Assembly: GCF_016892705.1 (NCBI RefSeq)
Contig: NZ_JAFEMB010000001.1
Location: 930,001 to 994,000, forward strand
DNA from: Microvirga pudoricolor
GTDB lineage: Bacteria; Pseudomonadota; Alphaproteobacteria; Rhizobiales; Beijerinckiaceae
Reading direction: 5' to 3'
DNA length: 64,000 nt
The notes beneath the pieces are model-generated. The model was not told the origin of the DNA. It made no database searches and saw only the letters and a program-made list of their open reading frames with translations. Shown here piece by piece: positions 42,483-51,119 of this stretch; the first letter of the stretch is position 1, and every line of letters begins with the position of its first letter. A program made the position numbers and the translations under genes.

Positions 42483-44132
42483 ATGCTGATCGATGGACGC
42501 AGCCTGCCCGACGGCTCCTCGCTCGATACGGAGATCGTCATCATCGGCGGAGGCGCCGCCGGAATCACGCTAGCTCTCGAGTTCGGCCGGTGGAACATTC
42601 CGACCTGCGTCCTGGAGGCAGGCGGCACGAATTACAGCCGACGGTCTCAAGCCCTCTATGCCGGCGAAGTCGCCGAAGGGCTGGATTACGACCTGCTCTC
42701 CACACGCACCCGATATCTCGGCGGCAGTTCCAACTGTTGGAGCGGCTGGTGCTGGCCCTTCACGGAGATGGATCTTTCCAAGCGGGATTGGATCCCCAAC
42801 AGCGGCTGGACGATCGGTACCGAGGCTTTCGCTCCCTATTACGCGCGGGCCCGCGAGGTCCTACAATTGTCCGAGCTTCCGCTGGAGGCGAAGTTCTGGA
42901 TCGATCATGTGCGCGAGTCCAATGTGCAGCTTCTGCCCTTCCAGGCAGACCTCCTGAGGACGGTCGTGGCCCATTTCAGTCCGCCGGCTCGCCTCGGGCA
43001 GTCCCGCAGGGCCGAACTGGAAGGAAGCCATTCGACGAAGATCATTCTTCATGCCACCGCCTCGAACATTCTGACGGACGACATCTCGCATCAGGCGAAA
43101 GGGGTGGTCGTCAAGATGCCGACCGGCACGACGATGACCGTCAATGCCCGATTTGTCATCGTGGCCGCCGGCGGGATCGAGAATGCGCGGCTTCTGCTCC
43201 TCTCGAACGGCGTTCAGAAGACCGGACTCGGCAATCAGAACGATCTCGTCGGCCGCTATTTCATGGATCATCCCCGGATCCGCCTCGGCCGTCTGACGTT
43301 CAACAATCCGGTTTCCTACAGTCGGTTCTATGACGTCACCTATCACTACAAGAACAACAGCTTTGCGGTCAGCGGAACGCGTGCCGGGGCCACCATCGGG
43401 CTCTCCGAGGAGGTCCAGCGCAGGGAACAGCTTCTGCAATGCCATACCACGCTGTTCGGAAGCTACGTCGGCGAGAGTCGACAGGCCGTCGATCACTGCA
43501 AACGGGTTTACGCCGCCTTCAAGCGCCATGAGCATGTCGACCTGAGCGATATCGCCCGCATGGTCCCCGGCATCCCGGCCGCGACGGCCGCTTTCCTGAC
43601 ACGCTCGACCCGCATGCGCAGGCTGGTCAAGCATTATACTCTCGAGAGCATCCTGGAGCCGGTGCCGGACCCCAACAGCCGGGTGACCCTGTCCGATCAA
43701 CGCGATGAATTCGGGCTTCCACGCGTCCGCTTGACCTGGCGGGTCGGCGACCTCGAGAAGCGCACCCATCGCCGAGCCGTCGAGCTGATCCGGCAGCAGG
43801 TGGAGGAACAGGGACTGGGCCGGCTGGAGATCGACGGCGACCCCTGGGACGACAGCTGGAGCGACCGGGTGCAGTCGACCTGGCATCATATGGGCACAAC
43901 CCGCATGAATCCCGACCCGAAGCTCGGGGTGGTCGATGAGAACTGCAAGGTTCACGGCATCGGCAACCTCTACATCGCCGGCAGTTCCGTTTTCTCGACG
44001 GGCGGCGCCAACATGCCGACCCTGAACCTCGTGGCCCTTGCGGCCCGCCTGGCGGACCACATCAAGATGCTTCATGATGTGTCGCCGCTGGACCTGTCGA
44101 GCGCTCATCCACCCCGTGTCGCCGCCGAATAG
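42483..44132 (+). CDS. GMC-family FAD oxidoreductase in the exopolysaccharide locus
   Basis: This 549-residue flavoprotein has an N-terminal FAD-binding GGGAAGI loop (EIVIIGGGAAGITLALEF) and a C-terminal GMC_oxred_C domain with the catalytic-histidine region WHHMGTTRM and GGANMPTLNL. There is no signal peptide, so it acts in the cytoplasm. GMC enzymes oxidise alcohol groups of sugars and polyols. The ATG at 42483 has GGGGAG upstream; an ATG at 42435 has no ribosome site. It sits between the exporter gene and a secreted GH5, an unusual place. Oxidation of a sugar precursor is a guess. Confidence 0.9.
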   Translation: MLIDGRSLPDGSSLDTEIVIIGGGAAGITLALEFGRWNIPTCVLEAGGTNYSRRSQALYAGEVAEGLDYDLLSTRTRYLGGSSNCWSGWCWPFTEMDLSKRDWIPNSGWTIGTEAFAPYYARAREVLQLSELPLEAKFWIDHVRESNVQLLPFQADLLRTVVAHFSPPARLGQSRRAELEGSHSTKIILHATASNILTDDISHQAKGVVVKMPTGTTMTVNARFVIVAAGGIENARLLLLSNGVQKTGLGNQNDLVGRYFMDHPRIRLGRLTFNNPVSYSRFYDVTYHYKNNSFAVSGTRAGATIGLSEEVQRREQLLQCHTTLFGSYVGESRQAVDHCKRVYAAFKRHEHVDLSDIARMVPGIPAATAAFLTRSTRMRRLVKHYTLESILEPVPDPNSRVTLSDQRDEFGLPRVRLTWRVGDLEKRTHRRAVELIRQQVEEQGLGRLEIDGDPWDDSWSDRVQSTWHHMGTTRMNPDPKLGVVDENCKVHGIGNLYIAGSSVFSTGGANMPTLNLVALAARLADHIKMLHDVSPLDLSSAHPPRVAAE

Positions 44133-44135
44133 GCG

Positions 44136-45155
44136 TCACGGGCGCCCGATCCGGTCCTGCAAGACCTTCATCTGAGGCCTGTCGCCCTCCGGGGACGGTT
44201 GGATGCTGAACGGATAGTTGCCCCACCAGGGGCCCGCCGCCCAATACGTCCAGCCGCCCCACACGTCGGCGTTGTCGGACACGTATTTGAGCATCCTGTT
44301 GAGGGCTTCCAGGCAAACCGGCGATGAACCGACGCCGAACTCTCCCAGAAATCCGCGTTGGTTGTTCTCGCGCAGCCACTTGGTGAACGACGTCAGCTTC
44401 TCGACGCCGATATCCTCGCTCTGACAGAAGTCCTTGGTGCCGGAATAGTCTCCGTCCAGGTATTGGTGAACCTCGAACATCATGTTGTTGGCGGGATCCT
44501 TCAGGTCCCGGAACACCTCGCCGTTGGATGGCTTCCCGCGAGAGGTCATCCAGCTGTGGGCGCCCGTCCAGTTCGTGCCGGGAACCAGAATGAGATTCTT
44601 GGCGCCCGTGTCTCGGATCGCCGTGATGGACACCTCCGCGATCTCGCGCCAGTCGCTCGCCGAAATGCCGTGCGGCTCGTTCATGAGGCCGAAGATGACC
44701 TTGTCGTTATCCTTGTACCGCAGGGCGAGGACGCGCCAGAAATCGGCTAGGGCGGAAGCCGGAACCTGCTTCGAGCCGATGAGTTTGCCGTAATAGCGGC
44801 CGTAATTGTGAGGGTCGAGGAGGGTATAACCGCCCTTGTCCGTGATGTACCGGACCGTCTTGTCGAGCTGTTCCAGCTCGTCGTCCTCCAGCTCCCAGCC
44901 TAGGTTGAGCTGCATCCGCTCCCATCGGAAGGGAACCCGAAAGGTGTTCATGCCCTGCGACATGAAGTAGTCCACATCCTTGGACGAGGGATAGATGTAG
45001 TCCTTGTTCAGCGCTCCGGGGATGCGATTTCCACGGAACTCAGCGCCCGCTAGATTGACTCCGACGAAGCGTAACGGCTCCGACAGCGCCGGAGTTAGAC
45101 TGGATAGAGCAAGAACAGCGCTCGCAAGGAGGAGCTTTTTCCTTAAATCGATCAT
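44136..45155 (-). CDS. Secreted GH5 cellulase-like enzyme of the exopolysaccharide locus
   Basis: This 339-residue protein has a signal peptide (KKLLLASAVLALSSLTPALSE) and a single GH5 domain. The acid/base is E160 in LMNEPHG and the nucleophile is E272 in LGEFGVG. It ends 3 bp from the GMC gene stop, convergent with it, and is divergent from the GT26 gene. Its RTX-free form differs from the first GH5 protein in the window. A polymer with a beta-1,4-glucan backbone, as in xanthan or acetan, would be a natural substrate for trimming or clearing during export; this is inferred. Confidence 0.92.
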   Translation of the reverse strand: MIDLRKKLLLASAVLALSSLTPALSEPLRFVGVNLAGAEFRGNRIPGALNKDYIYPSSKDVDYFMSQGMNTFRVPFRWERMQLNLGWELEDDELEQLDKTVRYITDKGGYTLLDPHNYGRYYGKLIGSKQVPASALADFWRVLALRYKDNDKVIFGLMNEPHGISASDWREIAEVSITAIRDTGAKNLILVPGTNWTGAHSWMTSRGKPSNGEVFRDLKDPANNMMFEVHQYLDGDYSGTKDFCQSEDIGVEKLTSFTKWLRENNQRGFLGEFGVGSSPVCLEALNRMLKYVSDNADVWGGWTYWAAGPWWGNYPFSIQPSPEGDRPQMKVLQDRIGRP

Positions 45156-45388
45156 TAGGCGTACTCCGTTCTCGTCAAAAAGCGCTGAAACTAGGAAATG
45201 CCGAGCGTCTTTACTTGAATATCAGCTTGTTCATTTTACTCTCTTAACCTTTGTTAGATCGCGCCGGTAAGATTTATGAGAGAAACGACACTGGATTACC
45301 GCCGCGACCGCTTCTCGCGCGACTCTCCTTCGGGCGAGTCGGGACTGGGGCGGATTTGGTTCGAACCCGACGAACGAGGAACGCTTTG

Positions 45389-46129
45389 ATGCCTCAGCGA
45401 CGCGACATCGCGGGATACTCGATCTGCAACACCACGTCTCCGGTTTTCACGCGGTTCCTCAACAAGCGCCTGAGGCAGAAGAAGACCACCAGCGTGATCT
45501 TTGCCAATGCCAACTTGATCACCCGTTGCGCCCATCTGCGTGAAACCATACGGCAGACACCGGACCTTTACGTTCTCAACGACGGGATCGCCTTGGACGC
45601 CGCATGCTGGATGAAGTTCCGTTCGACCTTCCGGGAGAACATGAACGGCACCGACTTCACCCCCGCTTTCCTGCGGAATCTCGACCATCCGGCTCGCGTG
45701 TTCCTGATCGGCGGCACTGCCGAGGTCGTGAAGAAGGTGGCCCACAAGATCGATCGAGAGCCTCACGTCCGGGTCGCAGGCTATGTGGACGGGTACACGA
45801 TCTGGGATCGGCAGGAAGAGGTTGCGGCCCGGATCGCGGAGGCCAAGCCCGACGTGATCCTCGTCGCCTTCGGCAATCCCTTGCAGGAGGAGTGGATGCT
45901 GGCGCACCGCGACCGGTTCCCGGGCTGTCTCATGATCGGTGTCGGGGCGCTCTTCAACTTCATTGCAGGCGAGAAGCCGAGGGCGCCCGCGCTGGTGCGC
46001 CGGCTCAAGCTGGAATGGGCCCACAGGCTCGCGCTCGAGCCCAGGCGGCTGCTGGGCCGCTATACGGTCGGCATGGCTCGCTTCTTCACGATGGCCCTCC
46101 TGCACGATCGGGAAAGAAGCGCTTCATGA
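45389..46129 (+). CDS. WecG/TagA/CpsF-family (GT26) glycosyltransferase, GumM-like
   Basis: This 246-residue enzyme has GT26 landmarks: FANANLITRCAHLRE, LNDGIALDAA near residue 60, RVFLIGGTAEV, and VAFGNPLQEEWM near 160. GAGGAA lies 8 nt before the ATG at 45389; longer frames upstream lack a site. GumM of Xanthomonas, a GT26 protein, adds the second glucose to form lipid-linked cellobiose. The stop overlaps the polymerase gene by 4 nt. Confidence 0.92.
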   Translation: MPQRRDIAGYSICNTTSPVFTRFLNKRLRQKKTTSVIFANANLITRCAHLRETIRQTPDLYVLNDGIALDAACWMKFRSTFRENMNGTDFTPAFLRNLDHPARVFLIGGTAEVVKKVAHKIDREPHVRVAGYVDGYTIWDRQEEVAARIAEAKPDVILVAFGNPLQEEWMLAHRDRFPGCLMIGVGALFNFIAGEKPRAPALVRRLKLEWAHRLALEPRRLLGRYTVGMARFFTMALLHDRERSAS

Positions 46130-47496
46130 CGGCGTTCTCACCTCGGGGACCGAGGGCCCTGCCTGCGTCATTTGCCCTGTCCCGGACGCAGAGGTCCAGA
46201 CGAGGCGGCAGCTGGCTTGCTGCTCTCATGACCCGGGACGCCGTCGCGGCCCTCATCCTTTACGCGGCGGTCCTGTTCAATTTCGGCCTCGCCTTCATCA
46301 ACGCCAACGGGATGGCGATCGGGCGCACGCACGTCATTCTCGGCGAATTGGCGATCGTTGCGGCAACCTTCGCATTCTGTTTCCGCTACTGGTCGCCTCT
46401 GATGCGTCCGTGGCTCGGTGTCATCTGGATGCTGGGCGTGATCTTCCTGCTCCTGAGCCTGCTCAGACAGGCCGTCGATCCGAAGTATATCCGTGACGTC
46501 CTGCTCATCCCCATCTTCATCATGCTCGGGATCGCCGCCTGCAGGGCCAATATCGTCCGCATCATGTGCGGGCTCCAGGCGATCGTTCTGGCTATCATGA
46601 TTTTCGAAGCCGTGGCGCCCCAGGCCTTCGGCAACGTTTTCAACATCGTGAGCTATTACGTCAATACGAGGGATTTCAAGCAGGAATCGTTCTGGAACGC
46701 CGGCTCCAACCTTTTCATGAGCGCCCTGCGCCCCGGCGAGCGATTTCTGCTGCCGGGCCTTGGGATCCACCGCCTGTCGTCCGTCTTCCTCGAGCCCGTG
46801 TCTCTCGGCAACTGGTGCATCGTCATCACGCTTTTCACGGCCGCCTTCTGGCGTGACCTGCCCAACAAGGCCCGGCTGTTTCTCGTCGTCAGCAACCTGA
46901 TGGTTCTGGTCGGATCGGACGGGCGGCTCGCGACGGTCAACTGCCTGATCATGGCCATCACGCCGCTCCTGGCTCGGCTGCCGCGCTACTCCTATTTCCT
47001 GTACCTGCCGGGCATCGTCTGCTCCGCCCTCATTCTCGTCCTGGCTTTGGGGATGGAGCACGACGGAGACACGTTCTCGGGCCGGATCGCCTACAGCATG
47101 AACGCTTTGTCCAGCATGGATCTCGGCGCGCTGCTGGGCTATGACATGCGCCTCATCGGCAAGGGGGCCGACAGCGGGATCGTCTATTTCATCCTGACGC
47201 AGTCGATCCTCGGCGTGGCCGCGATCTGGGCCGCCCTGTGCTTCTTCCAGCCGGCGACGAGCCACCGCGCGGTGGCGCTCATGCACGGGATCTGCTTCTA
47301 CCTCGCGCTCAACCTGATGGTGAGCTTCTCGCTGTTCTCGATCAAGACCGCCGCCCCGCTCTGGTTTCTCTATGGCTATGTGCGCGGGCGAACCTACTTG
47401 GAGCAGGGTCAGGGCGCGCACCGGACCTCGCCGCTCGAACCGGGTCGTTCCGGCATCGGACCAACCCGCATCCCGACCCATCTCGCCCGCGCCTGA
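46126..47496 (+). CDS. Exopolysaccharide polymerase, Wzy/GumE-like
   Basis: This 456-residue multi-pass membrane protein has about ten hydrophobic segments and a large hydrophilic loop around residues 175-240, with the layout of O-antigen ligase/Wzy-type polymerases. Sequence conservation in this class is weak, so the call rests on topology and on its place between GT genes. The ATG at 46126 overlaps the GT26 stop by 4 nt; a longer open frame would run antiparallel through that gene and is rejected. Confidence 0.82.
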   Translation: MTAFSPRGPRALPASFALSRTQRSRRGGSWLAALMTRDAVAALILYAAVLFNFGLAFINANGMAIGRTHVILGELAIVAATFAFCFRYWSPLMRPWLGVIWMLGVIFLLLSLLRQAVDPKYIRDVLLIPIFIMLGIAACRANIVRIMCGLQAIVLAIMIFEAVAPQAFGNVFNIVSYYVNTRDFKQESFWNAGSNLFMSALRPGERFLLPGLGIHRLSSVFLEPVSLGNWCIVITLFTAAFWRDLPNKARLFLVVSNLMVLVGSDGRLATVNCLIMAITPLLARLPRYSYFLYLPGIVCSALILVLALGMEHDGDTFSGRIAYSMNALSSMDLGALLGYDMRLIGKGADSGIVYFILTQSILGVAAIWAALCFFQPATSHRAVALMHGICFYLALNLMVSFSLFSIKTAAPLWFLYGYVRGRTYLEQGQGAHRTSPLEPGRSGIGPTRIPTHLARA

Positions 47497-47523
47497 AATC
47501 ACCAGTCCTGAGGGGATATTTCC

Positions 47524-48702
47524 ATGTCCGGCCGCCCCGTAGCAGTCCTGTTCACCCAGCAGTTCGTCGGCCTCAACACCCGCAAGACCGGCATGGTCTT
47601 CTGGGCCGAAACCCTCGCGAAGCGCGGCTTCGACACCTACGCGGTCACGGTTCAGCTCAGCCTTCTCTCGAAGCTTGCGGGCTCACCGCGGCTGAAGCGC
47701 GTGCCCGAGGGCGACCTGAACACATGGCGCCCTCGCGGCGAGAACCTGTCGGGCTTTGTCTGGGTCGCGCCGGTCCATCCCGCGAGCTTCAAGAATAAGC
47801 TCCTCGATCGGGCGGCTGCGGCCGTCTACTCGCTTTATCCCTACTTCCTGCCGGCCGCGGTCCGAGACGTGGTCAGCCGGGCGGATCTCGTGGTGATCGA
47901 GAGCTGTTCGGCGGTGCTTCTCTTTGATCGGTTGCGAGCCATCGCGCCGAAGCACGCGCGCTTCGTCTACTGCGCCAGCGACCGTCTCGGCACCGTCGGC
48001 ATGCATCCGATGCTGGCCGCCACGCTGGAGCGCACCGCCCCGCGATACGATCTGCTCAGGGTACCGGCGCAGGCGATGTTGGGCGACTTCCCGAAGGGAT
48101 CTCAGGTCTCCTTCATCCCACACGGCATCGATAAGGAAGCGTTCTCCGGCAAGGGGGAATCGCCGTTCGACGGCCCTGGTCCCCATGTCGTCGTCGCAGG
48201 CGAGATGCTGTTCGACCATCACGCCGTCAGCGTGCTTCTGGATGCCTTTCCGGAGGTGACGTTCCATGCGTTCGGGCATTTGAAGCTGGACGGCCTGGAA
48301 ACGCGCCCCAATCTACGGGCCTATGGGGAAGTGGCCTTCGCGACGCTGGTCAACTACCTCCATCATGCGGATGTCGGCCTGGCCCCCTACCTCGACCGCG
48401 CGGAGGCGCACTATCTCGCGGAATCGAGCCTGAAACTGATCCAATACACCTATTGTCAGCTGCCCGTCGTCGCTCCTCATTTCGCCAAGGCTGGGCGCGC
48501 CCACGTCATCGGCTACGACCCGGCCGCTCCGGAATCCATTAAGGCGGCGCTTCGGACGGCGCTGACATACGACCGCTCTTCGATCGACCGAAGCCGCGTT
48601 TCAAGCTGGGACGAAGTGATTTCGCGTCTCCTGGAGAGCGTCGGTCCCGGAAGCAGGCCTGCGGAAGCGCCTGCGGGTCCGCTTGCCGCTGCGGCGGTCT
48701 GA
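47524..48702 (+). CDS. Glucuronosyltransferase-like enzyme, GumK/GT70-like
   Basis: This 392-residue GT-B protein has an N-terminal domain with GMVFWAETLAKRG, a middle CASDRLGTVG segment and a C-terminal nucleotide-binding half (HGIDKEAF, ADVGLAPY, ESSLKLIQYTYC). This layout resembles GumK, which transfers glucuronate from UDP-GlcA to the mannose of the gum repeat. A UDP-glucose 6-dehydrogenase gene, the source of UDP-GlcA, is the next + strand gene. The GT70 assignment is by resemblance, not by a search. Confidence 0.78.
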   Translation: MSGRPVAVLFTQQFVGLNTRKTGMVFWAETLAKRGFDTYAVTVQLSLLSKLAGSPRLKRVPEGDLNTWRPRGENLSGFVWVAPVHPASFKNKLLDRAAAAVYSLYPYFLPAAVRDVVSRADLVVIESCSAVLLFDRLRAIAPKHARFVYCASDRLGTVGMHPMLAATLERTAPRYDLLRVPAQAMLGDFPKGSQVSFIPHGIDKEAFSGKGESPFDGPGPHVVVAGEMLFDHHAVSVLLDAFPEVTFHAFGHLKLDGLETRPNLRAYGEVAFATLVNYLHHADVGLAPYLDRAEAHYLAESSLKLIQYTYCQLPVVAPHFAKAGRAHVIGYDPAAPESIKAALRTALTYDRSSIDRSRVSSWDEVISRLLESVGPGSRPAEAPAGPLAAAAV

Positions 48703-48718
48703 GACCGAAAGGGATCCT

Positions 48719-49027
48719 TCAGCCGAGGTCTTTGCCACCCGACAGGGGGTCCCTGTTCCAAGCTTCGTGGGCAGGCGCCGGCTGCGCCGACCCGCTCTCC
48801 AACCCATCGCGTTCCGTCAGGACACTGCCGGCCAGGAATCCGAGCTCGAGCACGAGAAGACTGGCGAATGCCCAGCCGATGGAGGCGAGCACTCCATGCC
48901 CTGTCCAAGCCAGCGCTCCAGCAACCCCGATCAGCACCAAGAAGGCGACGAGGGCAAGGATCGGCCAGCGAACGGTCAGGCCCAGCCCGAATCCCGCGAC
49001 GGCCAAGAGGCAGAGCGTCATGATCAT
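48719..49027 (-). CDS. Small membrane protein with three hydrophobic segments (102 aa)
   Basis: The ATG at 49027 starts MIMTLCLLAVAGFGLGLTV, followed by PILALVAFLVLIGVAGALAW and IGWAFASLLVLELGFLAGSVL. The soluble tail is short and polar. The form is that of small inner-membrane proteins that modulate exopolysaccharide synthesis, but I do not recognise the family. It is convergent with the GumK-like gene (16 bp). A frame extending further upstream adds a polar head of poor quality and is not preferred. Confidence 0.6.
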   Translation of the reverse strand: MIMTLCLLAVAGFGLGLTVRWPILALVAFLVLIGVAGALAWTGHGVLASIGWAFASLLVLELGFLAGSVLTERDGLESGSAQPAPAHEAWNRDPLSGGKDLG

Positions 49028-49576
49028 GCTAGTATAACTCTGCGGTTGATGCTGGCATCTGCCCGGAGCCCTGACGTGGGGCGAAAGCGGTTTCGATCCA
49101 ACAGCCAAGCCATTCTGGGTCCCTCATCGGATCAGAGGTATTAGCACAGATATATCGGAAGTGTTAGTGCGGGCCTGTCTAGACACTTGGTAGGGCAGCC
49201 GGCACAAGGCCGCAGTCACTAACAAGAACCTGAAATTCTTATAGAATTTCGTCTTCTGCCGCTATCGTGGGCCATTCCCCCAGACGCGGCGACGTCTAGG
49301 GCAGCCGTCATCATCGAGCGAGACCGATGGAACTTTCCGAGCGGAGCGGTTTCGCGCGTGGGCGTAGCCCTATTCCTCCCTCTCAGTGGGTCAAGTTATG
49401 CTTGGAGGAAAAGAATAATACTAAGTTTATCCTGATCTAACCTGTTTTGAAGGCAGCTCGAAACAAATGATGTTGGGTCGAATGATAGACTTGGCGATGG
49501 TCTTACTCGAAAGACTTCTGCGAGTCCGTTTGCAGGAGCATGTGGACTTCACTCATTCTGGGAATAGGAACCCACC
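49028..49576. promoter_or_regulatory. Intergenic region upstream of the UDP-glucose dehydrogenase gene
   Basis: This 549-bp stretch has AT-rich patches and no convincing gene. A perfect 7-bp inverted repeat, GAAATTC (49232-49238) with GAATTTC (49244-49250), is a candidate regulator site. The dehydrogenase ATG has no strong Shine-Dalgarno; GGAA lies 9 nt before it. Confidence 0.4.
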
Positions 49577-50923
49577 ATGCGCGTAGCGATGATAGGGTCT
49601 GGGTATGTTGGTCTTGTGTCGGGGGCGTGTTTTGCGGATTTCGGGCACGAGGTGTGCTGCGTGGACGTGGACCCGGCCAAGATCGCGGCGCTCCAGGCCG
49701 GCCGCATGCCAATCTACGAGCCCGGCCTGGCCGAGCTGGTGGCCAAGAACGTGCGCGAAGGCCGCCTGACCTTCACCACCGCCCTGGCCGAGCCGGTGGC
49801 TTGCGCCGATGCGGTGTTCATCGCGGTCGGCACCCCCTCGCGCCGCGGCGACGGCCATGCGGATCTGTCCTACGTCCACCAGGCCGCCCGCGACATCGCC
49901 GCGGCCCTGCGCGGCTACACCGTCGTGGTCACCAAATCCACCGTGCCCGTGGGCACCGGCGACGAGGTCGAGCGCATCATCCGCGAGGCCCGGCCTGACG
50001 CCCGCTTCGACGTGGCCTCCAACCCCGAGTTCCTGCGCGAAGGCGCGGCCATCGCCGACTTCAAGCGCCCCGACCGCATCGTGATCGGGGCCGAGAGCGA
50101 GCCGGCCGTGGACGTGATGACAGCGCTCTACCGTCCGCTTTATCTCAACCAGGCCCCGCTGCTCGTCACCTCGCGCCGCACGGCCGAGCTGACCAAGTAT
50201 GCCGCCAACGCCTTTCTGGCCACCAAGATCACCTTCATCAACGAGATCGCCGACCTGTGCGAGCGGGTGGGCGCCAACGTGCAGGACGTGGCGCGCGGCA
50301 TCGGGCTGGACAACCGCATCGGGTCGAAGTTCCTGCATGCGGGGCCGGGCTATGGCGGCTCGTGCTTTCCCAAGGATACGCTGGCGCTGATCAAGACGGC
50401 GCAGGATTACGCGGCGCCGATCCGGCTGGTGGAGACGGTGGCGTCGGTCAACGAGCAGAGAAAGCGCGCGATGGGCCGCAAGGTGATTGCGGCCTGCGGC
50501 GGGAGCGTGCGGGGCAAGCGGATCGCCATCTTGGGCCTGACGTTCAAGCCCAACACCGACGACATGCGCGATGCGCCCTCGCTTTCGGTGATCGGGGCAC
50601 TGCAGGATGGCGGAGCCGAGATCCGGGCCTATGATCCTGAAGGGATGGAGGCGGCCAAGGCGCTGCTGTCGGGGGTGGGGTATGCGGGCGACCCGTATGC
50701 GTGTGCCGAGGGCGCGGACGCTTTGGTGATCGTGACCGAGTGGGACATGTTCCGGGCGCTCGACCTGACCCGGTTGAAGAGCCTGCTCAAGGCGCCCGTC
50801 ATCGTCGACCTGCGCAACGTCTACCGCCCCGACGACATGAAACAAAACGGATTCCAATATCACAGCATCGGACGTCCCGATGGCCTCGATTGGTCCAACT
50901 ACCAGAGCATCGCGGCGGAGTAG
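49577..50923 (+). CDS. ugd: UDP-glucose 6-dehydrogenase
   Basis: This 448-residue enzyme oxidises UDP-glucose to UDP-glucuronate with two NAD+. It has the N-terminal Rossmann GSGYVGL, EPGLAEL, the catalytic C263 in GGSCFPKD and the C-terminal NTDDMRDAPS motif. Length and motifs are complete. UDP-glucuronate would feed the GumK-like transferase. It is transcribed alone and ends at a strong terminator. The wobble-position GC is especially high in this gene compared with its AT-rich flanks. Confidence 0.97.
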   Translation: MRVAMIGSGYVGLVSGACFADFGHEVCCVDVDPAKIAALQAGRMPIYEPGLAELVAKNVREGRLTFTTALAEPVACADAVFIAVGTPSRRGDGHADLSYVHQAARDIAAALRGYTVVVTKSTVPVGTGDEVERIIREARPDARFDVASNPEFLREGAAIADFKRPDRIVIGAESEPAVDVMTALYRPLYLNQAPLLVTSRRTAELTKYAANAFLATKITFINEIADLCERVGANVQDVARGIGLDNRIGSKFLHAGPGYGGSCFPKDTLALIKTAQDYAAPIRLVETVASVNEQRKRAMGRKVIAACGGSVRGKRIAILGLTFKPNTDDMRDAPSLSVIGALQDGGAEIRAYDPEGMEAAKALLSGVGYAGDPYACAEGADALVIVTEWDMFRALDLTRLKSLLKAPVIVDLRNVYRPDDMKQNGFQYHSIGRPDGLDWSNYQSIAAE

Positions 50924-50958
50924 CGCGCTCGACCAACCATCTCAGTCACCTCAATACA

Positions 50959-50995
50959 GCATGGGGCCATGACAACGTCATGGCCCCATGCTTTT
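50959..50995 (+). terminator. Rho-independent terminator after ugd
   Basis: A perfect 15-bp stem (50959-50973 with 50977-50991) with a 3-nt loop is followed by TTTTGGG. It sits 36 bp after the ugd stop and is a convincing intrinsic terminator. Confidence 0.85.
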
Positions 50996-51052
50996 GGGCG
51001 CCCGCCCCAGCTGGTTTGGGGACACGTTCGCGAACGATGGCCCAGAACGACG

Positions 51053-51086
51053 ACGCCCGCGATGACGGGAATGTCATCGCGGGCGT
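51053..51086 (-). terminator. Stem-loop after the ExoP-like gene
   Basis: A perfect 14-bp inverted repeat (51053-51066 with 51073-51086) with a 6-nt loop lies 34 bp after the stop of the convergent ExoP-like gene. There is no clean T-run, but the position fits termination of the minus-strand transcript. A separate 12-bp perfect palindrome at 51025-51036 lies between this stem and the ugd terminator. Confidence 0.55.
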
Positions 51087-51119
51087 GAGACGTGGTGGAA
51101 AGAGACCGAAGACCCCGGT

